Positions 1 through 6,909 of a DNA stretch of 6,916 nucleotides are shown piece by piece. Below the pieces are notes generated by a model. It saw only the letters and a program-made list of their open reading frames with translations. It did no database searches and was not told where the DNA came from. The translations under genes were made by a program, and so were the position numbers. This DNA comes from CAVVVS01 sp963751355 (lineage in GTDB: Bacteria; Bacteroidota; Ignavibacteria; Ignavibacteriales; Ignavibacteriaceae). The stretch is taken from NCBI GenBank assembly GCA_963751355.1, contig CAVVVS010000058.1, positions 1 through 6,916 of the forward strand, written 5' to 3'. Numbering within the stretch: position 1 is the first letter of the stretch; the number at the start of each line of letters is the position of its first letter.

Positions 1-2748
1 CTATAATCGTAAGACAGATACTTTGCTTGAATTAAGCAAATACCTCTTCTCTAAATATATATTATTCGCATTTATATTATCTCTGAGTATTTCTCTTATT
101 TCGTTACTTTGGTCAAAGTAATTAATACTACTTAATAATTTAAGTTTGAGAAAATGACTATCATTCCCAAGAATAGGTGTTAAAAACTGAGCTGATAATA
201 TTTCCTCTTTAGACGATTCAATAATTAAGAAATATATCTTTATGCTAAATCCTAAAACAAAGCTATTAGAATCTTTTAACCCTATCCTAATAATATCAAC
301 TAAATCATTTCTATATTTTTCTTCCTTCTTAAATAATATATATAGGTTAAGCAAAAAATGAATTTTATGCGAATAATCCAGCTTTGTATAAAAGATTTGC
401 AAGGACATTTCAAGTTCTTTAAGAATAGGTATTAATCTTAAATACACTATTTTTAATCTTTTAGGATAAAAAAATTTATTTTCTATTAAATAATTAATGA
501 TTGCAATTACTTTTAATCTAAAATCCTTAATATCATTAAACTGATGAGAATGAATATATAATAATGATGGTACAATCTTATTTATATCAAGCAATTCTTT
601 TTTAGTTTGAATGGTTACATTATGTTGGTGAATTGCTTCATAGAAATCTTTAACTTTTTCATGGCTGACATGAGGAATAAATTTAAATTCTTCAAATATT
701 CCGTACTGTAAACTCTTTAATTTTGATATAATTATTTCTTCATCAGAGCTTTCTAAAATAATTGGCTTCTTTTCTTCATCACTTGAAAGATTTAATCCTA
801 AAAGATTAAGTGATGCTATTATCTTTTGTAACCCTCTTTCAGCATCTTCTTTTGTATTAAAGAAAATGAAAAAGTCATCAACATATCTATAATAATCATA
901 ACAATAAGAAAATACTCCCTTATCAAAATCATTTAGATATAAATTAGCTAAGACTCTTGCATAAGCAGGACCTTGTGGTAAACCCTTTCCTTTTTCAGCT
1001 TCTGAATAATCATAAATTTTAATTATTTCCTTTGCTAAATTTAATAAATATGGAGAGTCAACGTACTTTCGCAATTGCTCAATTAGAATGTCATGCCTAA
1101 TATTATCATAGAACTTCTCAATGTCACAACAGATATAATATTTTACTTCCTTTTTACGTAAAGCACCAAGTAGACAATTTCTAAATTTCGGATAATATTT
1201 TTTCCAACTTTTAAAAATATCTTTATCACTAGATATATCTACTCTATAACCATATGAACAATCAAGAAAATCATTTTCCAATTTATATGATAAAGTTCCG
1301 AATATAGATTGAATCATAACTTGATCATGAATATTCGAATATACCATCTGCCTATATTTTAATCCATCGTTATCATCTAGTTTCTTAGGAACCAAATACT
1401 TTTGATATCCTATTAATGGGAAATCCCTTTGCTCTTTTAGTATTATGCTTAGATATCTTGAATTTATATCTATATCTTTTTCATATTCTTCATAATCAAA
1501 CTCATCAAAGAAGCCAACGTCTTCGTATTTGTGGTATCTTTTAAGTTTATTATAAGTATTAATAATACTATGATAATTTGTTAAGCTATCATAAATCTCA
1601 TTTTCGCTTCGAGTATCAATATCTTTGCGAGTGGTTAACCAGAAAGACAATGGATTTGGATTGGTCAATAAATGATCTAAAGTTCTACGCTCTATCTCAG
1701 GACAACAAAACCCAGTACAGATGTTATCATCAATTAACTTTTTACAAGATGCTGGATATAATTGAAGTAACCTTTGAAGCTCACGGGATGTAATTTCCTC
1801 ACTATAATTATCTCCGAAAAATCTTTTTAATAAATCTTTTATATAATCATTCCCATTTTCTATTGATAAGTAAGTATTTGCTAAATGAAAAAGCTCCTTG
1901 CGGTTTAGTTGTTTGTGTGAATTAGCTTTGATAATTAATGAATTTAATGCAGAGCATTTCTCTAATAAGTATCCAAACTTGGCTTCATACATGGTTCTGT
2001 TAAAGTGTACTTCCGTTTCTTTGTCATAAATAAATGGTGAATCTTTTATTGGGATATGGTTGAATTTCTCTATTATTTGTTCAATTATTCTGTGTGGTAC
2101 TTTCTCAATATGCTTTAAATGGTTAAAGTTTTCTCTTAAGGAATTAATAATGAATAAATTGTTATCCTTTAAGTGGAAGAAACGACTCTTATTTTTATAT
2201 TTCTGATGTTTGCCAAGGGGGAGTTTAATTAAATTGCCAAATCTTCTTTTGGGATTCAGGTCTGGCTGTTTGGGGAAAAATTCAAAATCAAAGTCGATGA
2301 AATGCTTAAGGATATTATTTAATCTTAATGCTTCTGTCCCTTCGATTTGTTCTTCAAAGAATATCCATATATGATAACCTCTACCACCCGTATCTTCAAA
2401 CAAAATTTGTTTCTTATCAATATTCAATTCATTATATAGTGTCTCTGTAATCTTAAATAATCTTTCTTTTAAAAATTGAAATTTCTTATCTAGGTCTTGT
2501 ATATGCTCATCTTTTATTTCATCTTTTGGTATATCAATATCAATACAAACAAAGTTACATTTACTTTGTGAGTTTAGTACATAGATACCATAGGTCATTA
2601 GGTTTTTAAGATGTTGAATGATAAGGGATTCGGATAGTTCTTGATTAATAGGATAATAGTATGTTTCTCCTTGGCAAGCTATATAATCTTCTCTACCTTT
2701 GAAATAATCCAAATAAACTTGAAGTAAAGTTTCTAGATTATCGGGCAT
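1..2748 (-). CDS. AEP (prim-pol) primase - reverse transcriptase fusion protein, UG/Abi-type, candidate DRT7-like defence gene
   Basis: Complete 915-residue protein that should make DNA from an RNA template and may also prime synthesis itself. N-terminal AEP/TOTE-type primase, about residues 20-235: acidic pair D70/D72 in FVCIDID, GGRGYHIWIFF with H126, then FEFFPKQ with E156 and GNLIKLPLGKH near 171-181. Helical linker with a probable zinc knuckle, C335-x8-C344-x3-C348-C349. Reverse transcriptase, about 430-690: KYRQMVYSNIHDQ (464-476), motif A CCDIEKFYDNI with D542, motif B GLPQGPAYA (589-597), motif C YRYVDDFFIFF with D624/D625. The tail, about 700-915, is helical and HEAT-like, as in Abi/UG reverse transcriptases. 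All catalytic acids are present, so it is probably active. The start is fixed by a strong ribosome binding site and an in-frame TAA at 2764-2766. It is much more AT-rich than the right-hand operon. The family assignment (UG10/DRT7) is from memory; a CRISPR-associated prim-pol is the main alternative, but no array or cas gene is in view. Confidence 0.9.
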   Translation of the reverse strand: MPDNLETLLQVYLDYFKGREDYIACQGETYYYPINQELSESLIIQHLKNLMTYGIYVLNSQSKCNFVCIDIDIPKDEIKDEHIQDLDKKFQFLKERLFKITETLYNELNIDKKQILFEDTGGRGYHIWIFFEEQIEGTEALRLNNILKHFIDFDFEFFPKQPDLNPKRRFGNLIKLPLGKHQKYKNKSRFFHLKDNNLFIINSLRENFNHLKHIEKVPHRIIEQIIEKFNHIPIKDSPFIYDKETEVHFNRTMYEAKFGYLLEKCSALNSLIIKANSHKQLNRKELFHLANTYLSIENGNDYIKDLLKRFFGDNYSEEITSRELQRLLQLYPASCKKLIDDNICTGFCCPEIERRTLDHLLTNPNPLSFWLTTRKDIDTRSENEIYDSLTNYHSIINTYNKLKRYHKYEDVGFFDEFDYEEYEKDIDINSRYLSIILKEQRDFPLIGYQKYLVPKKLDDNDGLKYRQMVYSNIHDQVMIQSIFGTLSYKLENDFLDCSYGYRVDISSDKDIFKSWKKYYPKFRNCLLGALRKKEVKYYICCDIEKFYDNIRHDILIEQLRKYVDSPYLLNLAKEIIKIYDYSEAEKGKGLPQGPAYARVLANLYLNDFDKGVFSYCYDYYRYVDDFFIFFNTKEDAERGLQKIIASLNLLGLNLSSDEEKKPIILESSDEEIIISKLKSLQYGIFEEFKFIPHVSHEKVKDFYEAIHQHNVTIQTKKELLDINKIVPSLLYIHSHQFNDIKDFRLKVIAIINYLIENKFFYPKRLKIVYLRLIPILKELEMSLQIFYTKLDYSHKIHFLLNLYILFKKEEKYRNDLVDIIRIGLKDSNSFVLGFSIKIYFLIIESSKEEILSAQFLTPILGNDSHFLKLKLLSSINYFDQSNEIREILRDNINANNIYLEKRYLLNSSKVSVLRL

Positions 2749-2757
2749 TAAGGATAT

Positions 2758-2763
2758 CTCCCT
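2758..2763 (-). promoter_or_regulatory. Ribosome binding site of the primase-RT gene
   Basis: AGGGAG on the minus strand, nine bases before the ATG at 2746-2748. It is the best Shine-Dalgarno match in the window, and with the in-frame stop at 2764-2766 it fixes the start of the primase-RT gene. The two genes of the right-hand operon have much weaker sites. Confidence 0.75.
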
Positions 2764-2802
2764 TTAGTTTCATCTAATTTTGAAAATTATATAATCAATT
2801 AT

Positions 2803-2834
2803 TAAAGCTAGAGTTAATAATGCACTTTATCAAA
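2803..2834 (-). promoter_or_regulatory. Candidate Bacteroidota-type promoter for the primase-RT gene
   Basis: Read on the minus strand, TTTG (2834-2831) is followed after 20 bases by TAGCTTTA (2810-2803). The Bacteroidota housekeeping promoter is TTTG at -33 and TAnnTTTG at -7, about 19-20 bases apart, so only the last G is missing. Transcription would begin near 2795-2800 and give a leader of roughly 50 bases before the ATG. In DNA this rich in A and T a chance match is quite possible, and the call depends on the organism being in this group. Confidence 0.35.
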
Positions 2835-2950
2835 TAAAAATTGAAAAAACATGTGGTTAATTCTAAAGAATAACAAATGATTTGGTTCCAGGTATTATAC
2901 GATTTTTATTTACGACCTAGAAATATAAATAAGGATATATGATGCTTTAC

Positions 2951-3012
2951 AGTATTTCCGTTTTTGTAACATACCCCATTCAATATAACTATATGTAAAA
3001 AACGGGAAAACT
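2951..3012. repeat. Long imperfect inverted repeat (possible stem-loop RNA or regulatory site)
   Basis: The left arm 2951-2973 (AGTATTTCCGTTTTTGTAACATA) pairs with the right arm 2992-3012. Read as its complement, the right arm runs AGTTTTCCCGTTTTTT and then ACATA. This allows about 15 paired positions with one mismatch and one G-U wobble, then a two-base bulge and five more pairs, closing an 18-base loop at 2974-2991. It starts five bases beyond the stop of the decayed gene and lies about 200 bases upstream of the primase-RT start. Neither strand has a T run directly after the stem, so it does not look like an ordinary terminator. It could be part of a noncoding RNA serving the RT, a protein-binding site, or a relic of a lost element. 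Confidence 0.6.
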
Positions 3013-3017
3013 AAACT

Positions 3018-3542
3018 TCATTCGAATATCTTCATCAACTCAGAAAATTCATCTGTAAAAGAATAATATTTAGAATTCTTTAACCCAGTATCTTTTTCAA
3101 AAATCATTTTTTGTAAGCACATATCTTCGATAGTCCGTCTAACTTTTGAATCTGAAATACCAAATAGTTTAAGTCTCATCCATTCTTATTTAGTTGTCTT
3201 ATTGTTTGCTCTAAAAATCGAACTCAAAATGTTGTCAGAATCCAAAAATATTTCCCCGTAAATAGGAAACAATTTCAAATTAATTTTCAAGTTTCTGACA
3301 TCTGAATCATCAGAATTGACATCTTCGTTGCAAATTATTACTAATCCGAAATGTTAAAAGTCAATCAATTTATATTCAGCATAAAATGTTTTGTCTAATA
3401 TTTCCTCAAAATAATGAGCATTAAATAAAAATCTTAAATTAACCCATCAAAACTCATTGTCTTTTATTTTACTCCGTCATATTATTTAGCATTTTTCAAA
3501 AATAAAATTCAAACCAAAACTTTTTAAAAGATTAGCATTCTT
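3018..3542 (-). pseudogene. Decayed gene with winged-helix-like C-terminal end
   Basis: One minus-strand frame reads as protein but is cut by stops of mixed type: TAA at 3486-3488, TGA at 3477-3479 and 3447-3449, TAA at 3354-3356 and 3186-3188, with a final TGA at 3018-3020. The open runs are about 30, 55 and 55 codons, all in the same frame, which is long for DNA this AT-rich. The last run can be read from ATG 3179 as 53 residues. It contains LFGISDSKVRRTIEDMC, then MIFEKDTG and KYYSFT, a pattern like the recognition helix and wing of a winged-helix domain. The run before it holds FPIYGEIFLDSDNILSSIF and has no family I recognise. The mixture of TAA and TGA argues for decay rather than recoding. 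Its 5' limit is uncertain; weaker pieces (SFGLNFIFEK, and a 35-codon open run in another frame at 3587-3691) may be older parts. A regulator lost from the primase-RT locus is possible but unproven. Confidence 0.55.
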
Positions 3543-3817
3543 CTGATTTTTATATTAAATTAAAAACCAGGTTCATTGTAGATCTAATAAAAATGTTTGC
3601 CAAAAGTTGATAGCAGCAATAATCCGTTGTCAAAGAGCAACACGCTGTAATTAAAATTCTCATCATTACAGTAAATCTGTTTAATTATAAATTAAAATAG
3701 AATAATAAATACTATCCATCATTTCCAGTTTTGATCACTTCTCTTTTATTGCGGAATAAAGGGGAAATTACTCCTTATTTTTAACTAAAATCTCATATAC
3801 TCATATTAGGTAACCTT
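3543..3817. other. AT-rich intergenic stretch before the kinase operon
   Basis: No gene, RNA gene or clear terminator can be supported here. It should hold the promoter of the plus-strand operon, but I see no convincing match: TATACT at 3796-3801 has no good -35 partner, and no TTTG/TAnnTTTG pair fits. An in-frame TAA at 3782-3784 limits the kinase gene on its 5' side. A short run at 3600-3660 is richer in G and C than its surroundings and may be a gene remnant on the minus strand. Confidence 0.5.
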
Positions 3818-5257
3818 ATGAACAAGGCTATATCAATTGATGAATTAAAAAATATTATTGCACTGAGAGATCTGCCGGATGAGCATCTTGAATGGCTATT
3901 AGCTCACTCGGATTATGTAGAATACAAGGACGGAGATATAATCTTTAAAACGAGTGTGCCCATTGATCATATGTATTTCCTATTGGAGGGAAAAATTAAC
4001 TTTTATATGAACATAAAAGGGAAGCTTGTGTATTATTTCAGTTTTGAGAATAATGAACTTTCCGGAAGTGTAGCCGGACTTCTGCCGTACTCGAGGATGA
4101 AAACATCGCCCGGTGATTCTTTTGCCGTAGGAAAAGTGCGTGTGATTAGACTTCATAAAAAATATTTTCATGAACTGGAACAGCTTAACCCGGATTTTAT
4201 CCAGCGCTTAATTGGTTATATGACCGAAAGAGCCCGCGTATTTGCAACTTCACAATTGCAGCAGGAAAAAGTAAGTGCCCTGGGGAAACTTGCTGCCGGA
4301 ATTGCGCACGAAATGAACAATCCTGCGGCCGCAATCAACAGGATATCTGAAGAGTTTAATAAAAGATTAAAACTAAATGTTGAGCTTACTGAAGGATTGC
4401 TGAAATATAATATTACTCCCGAACTTATCCGGAATATCCGGGAAATCGCACAGAATAAAGAGAATAACAATTCCGCGCAAACTAAAATCACGCCGCTTCA
4501 GCGTATGCAAAAAGAAGATGAACTAAATGATTGGCTGGATGAAAAAGGATTTAATGGCCGGAATGAAATAGCAGAAACATTTGTCGAGGCAGGTTTTTCA
4601 ACAAGTGATTTGGAAATAATTAGTAAAGACGCCGGCAATGAAGCATTTCAAAATATCCTTAACTGGCTTGAAAATTTACTGAGTTCCGAACAGTTAATAA
4701 AAGATCTTGAGCATGCTTCAGAACGCATTACAATGTTAGTCGGCGCTATTAAATCTCACGTTCATATGGATAGATCAGGCGATCTTCATTATACAGACAT
4801 TCATCATGATATAGAAAATACTCTTATACTTCTCGGATATAAAATACGTGAAAAAAACATCACTGTTAAAAAATTATTCTGTGAAGATTTGCCGGAAGTT
4901 GAAGTTTATATCGGGGAATTAAACCAGGTATGGACTAATATTATTGATAATGCTATCTTTGCCGTACCGCAGAAAGGTGAAATTGAAATTGAAACAAACT
5001 GTGATAAAAAAAATGTAACTGTGCGGATTACAGACAACGGCTCCGGTATTCCTAAAGAAATTTTATCCCGAATATTTGATCCCTTTTTTACAACAAAAAA
5101 AGTTGGAGAAGGAACGGGGATAGGGCTTGATATAGTACATAACGTAATCAACAAGCACAAGGGGAAAATAAAAGTAAACTCCGTGGCAGGCAAAACCGAA
5201 TTTATTATTAGTTTGCCTATTACTCAACATTTATCAACAGAAACGGAAAAAGAATGA
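3818..5257 (+). CDS. Sensor histidine kinase with N-terminal cyclic-nucleotide-binding-like domain
   Basis: Complete 479-residue protein with no signal peptide or membrane segment, so a cytoplasmic sensor. Residues 1-140 form a cNMP-binding-like beta roll (YKDGDIIFKTSVPIDHMYFLLEGKINFY, shown here as YKDGDIIFK...MYFLLEGKI). The dimerisation helix carries the H-box GIAHEMNNPAA, with H164 as phosphorylation site. The catalytic domain has the N-box NQVWTNIIDNA (369-379), DNGSGI (406-411), the F-box FDPFFTTK (420-427) and GEGTGIGL (430-437), so ATP binding looks intact. About 135 residues lie between the H-box and the helix ERITMLVGAIKSHVHMD, far more than in a usual HisKA hairpin. The nucleotide pocket lacks the normal Arg, so the ligand is uncertain. 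The start is preceded by a weak AGG seven bases upstream and no other upstream ATG is in frame. It overlaps the next gene by ATGA, and that gene supplies the receiver domain. Confidence 0.92.
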   Translation: MNKAISIDELKNIIALRDLPDEHLEWLLAHSDYVEYKDGDIIFKTSVPIDHMYFLLEGKINFYMNIKGKLVYYFSFENNELSGSVAGLLPYSRMKTSPGDSFAVGKVRVIRLHKKYFHELEQLNPDFIQRLIGYMTERARVFATSQLQQEKVSALGKLAAGIAHEMNNPAAAINRISEEFNKRLKLNVELTEGLLKYNITPELIRNIREIAQNKENNNSAQTKITPLQRMQKEDELNDWLDEKGFNGRNEIAETFVEAGFSTSDLEIISKDAGNEAFQNILNWLENLLSSEQLIKDLEHASERITMLVGAIKSHVHMDRSGDLHYTDIHHDIENTLILLGYKIREKNITVKKLFCEDLPEVEVYIGELNQVWTNIIDNAIFAVPQKGEIEIETNCDKKNVTVRITDNGSGIPKEILSRIFDPFFTTKKVGEGTGIGLDIVHNVINKHKGKIKVNSVAGKTEFIISLPITQHLSTETEKE

Positions 5258-6909
5258 AACTGCCATTCATTATAATCATTGATGATGATATTCAAGTGCT
5301 AAGAGCCATCCAGCGGGATGTGAGGAATAAATTCCGTGAGGAGTACAGAATACTTGCAACCGAATCGGCCGCGGAGGCGCTTGAAGCTGTTAAAGAATTA
5401 AAATTAAAAAATGAAGCTGTTGCACTTTTTATCTCCGACCAGCGAATGCCGGAAATGGAAGGAACGGAGTTCATGGAAATTGCAAGGGGTATCTTTCCCG
5501 AAGCAAAAAAAGTTTTGCTAACGGCTTATTCGGATATTGAAGCGGCAATAAAAGCTATTAACACTTTAAAATTAGATTATTACCTGCTTAAGCCGTGGAA
5601 TCCGCCGCAAGAAAAACTTTATCCCGTTATAACCGATCTCCTTGATGACTGGCAGAATAACTTTATACCTGAATTTACAGGAATAAAAATCATCGGTTAC
5701 CAATGGTCCCCGGTATCCCATAGAATTAAAGATTTTTTAACAGGTAATTTAATTCCCTACAAATGGATAGATGTGGAATTAAATAAAGAAGCTGCGGATT
5801 TACTTAATCTTCATAAAATAGAATCCGCCGAATTACCTGCGGTCTTATTTGAGGACGGTTCCTTGTTAAAGAGTCCTGCCGAAATTGATATCGCAAAAAA
5901 GATCGGATTGAAATCGACCGCAAAAGAAGAACTTTATGATGTGGTAATTATCGGTGCGGGACCGGCAGGTTTAGCTGCCGCGGTATATGGCGGTACGGAG
6001 GGATTGAAAACATTAATGATAGAAAAGAAGGCTCCCGGCGGTCAGGCGGGAACAAGTTCAAGAATTGAAAATTATCTCGGATTCCCATCAGGGCTATCGG
6101 GTGCCGATTTGACAAGGAGAGCCTTAACCCAGGCATTAAGATTTGGAGTTGAGCTTCTTTCGCCCTCTCAGGTTGTTGATATAAAAACACAAGAGAGTTA
6201 TAAAATTTTATCTCTTTCCAGCGGAACGGAAATTAAAACACGTACAGTCATAATATCTACAGGTGTTGATTATAGAACTCTAGATGCACAGGGTATAAAT
6301 GAACTAACAGGTGCCGGAGTCTATTATGGTTCGACAACAGCGGAATCACATTCCTGCAAAGATAAAAATGTTTTTATAGTAGGCGGAGGCAACTCTGCAG
6401 GGCAGGCTGCAATGTATCTTTCCGGTTTTGCTAAAAATGTTTCTATAGTAATCAGGAAAAACTCTCTTAATTCAACAATGTCACAGTATCTGATTGAACA
6501 AATTAAAAAAACGAATAATATTTCTGTAATAACCAATTCTATCGTTTTAAAAGCCGAAGGAAAAAACAAGCTTGAATGTATTACTTTAAAAAATATTGAA
6601 ACCGGCGAACAGAAAGTCAGTGAGTCGGTGGCGTTATTTATTTTCATCGGTGCAAGACCAGCGACAGATTGGATTAAACTAAATATTTTTAAAGATTCAA
6701 AGGGCTTTATTGAAACAGGCAGAGATTTATTTAAATATGAAAATCTTAAAAAAATCTGGAAACTCGAGCGTGATCCTTACCTGCTTGAAACCAGCGTTCC
6801 CGGAATTTTTTCTGCGGGGGATGTAAGGGCAGGAGCGATGAACCGGGTAGCTTCCGCCGTTGGAGAAGGAGCAATGGCAATTAAACTTGTTCATGAATAT
6901 ATAGCATGA
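5254..6909 (+). CDS. Fused response regulator / glutaredoxin-like / thioredoxin-reductase-like flavoprotein
   Basis: Complete 551-residue protein. The receiver domain, residues 5-133, has acidic D10-D12, phospho-acceptor D62 in FISDQRMPEMEG, T90 and K113 in LLKPW. Residues 143-219 resemble a glutaredoxin fold (IKIIGYQWSPVSHRIKDFL, then ELPAVLFEDGSLL) with no cysteine at the usual active site. Residues 226-551 are thioredoxin-reductase-like: FAD site GAGPAG (234-239), GGQAG (262-266), NAD(P)H site GGGNSAGQAA (377-386) followed by basic R401/K402, and the FAD-closing SAGDVRAGAMNRVASAVGEG (520-539). The only cysteines are C368 and C442, so the CxxC of a real thioredoxin reductase is missing; the electron acceptor is unknown. 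The architecture matches proteins named fused response regulator/thioredoxin-disulfide reductase. ATG lies inside the kinase stop (ATGA), so the two are translationally coupled and the kinase is the likely phosphodonor. Confidence 0.92.
   Translation: MKLPFIIIIDDDIQVLRAIQRDVRNKFREEYRILATESAAEALEAVKELKLKNEAVALFISDQRMPEMEGTEFMEIARGIFPEAKKVLLTAYSDIEAAIKAINTLKLDYYLLKPWNPPQEKLYPVITDLLDDWQNNFIPEFTGIKIIGYQWSPVSHRIKDFLTGNLIPYKWIDVELNKEAADLLNLHKIESAELPAVLFEDGSLLKSPAEIDIAKKIGLKSTAKEELYDVVIIGAGPAGLAAAVYGGTEGLKTLMIEKKAPGGQAGTSSRIENYLGFPSGLSGADLTRRALTQALRFGVELLSPSQVVDIKTQESYKILSLSSGTEIKTRTVIISTGVDYRTLDAQGINELTGAGVYYGSTTAESHSCKDKNVFIVGGGNSAGQAAMYLSGFAKNVSIVIRKNSLNSTMSQYLIEQIKKTNNISVITNSIVLKAEGKNKLECITLKNIETGEQKVSESVALFIFIGARPATDWIKLNIFKDSKGFIETGRDLFKYENLKKIWKLERDPYLLETSVPGIFSAGDVRAGAMNRVASAVGEGAMAIKLVHEYIA

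Noticed and set aside
1578..1793. 71-codon open frame on the plus strand inside the primase-RT gene
   Set aside because: It lies wholly antisense to the well-supported fusion gene, has no recognisable domain and no ribosome binding site; it is a shadow of the real frame.
2894..2899. Perfect minus-strand TATAAT upstream of the RT
   Set aside because: No acceptable -35 hexamer at 16-18 bases, and this hexamer is expected by chance in DNA this rich in A and T.
2951..3012. Inverted repeat as a rho-independent terminator
   Set aside because: There is no T run directly after the stem on either strand; the T-rich stretches lie inside the stem arms.
3587..3691. 35-codon open run on the minus strand with a protein-like reading (SVLLFDNGLLLLSTFGKHFY)
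   Set aside because: Too short, without a start codon or a recognisable family, and out of frame with the decayed gene; kept only as a possible older piece of it.
3731..3759. TTGATC with a 17-base spacer to GAATAA as a promoter for the kinase operon
   Set aside because: The -10 part matches the consensus at only two positions, so it does not support a call.
5948..6647. Minus-strand open frames opposite the flavoprotein, and similar ones opposite the kinase
   Set aside because: They are antisense to proteins with complete motifs and show no family features of their own.
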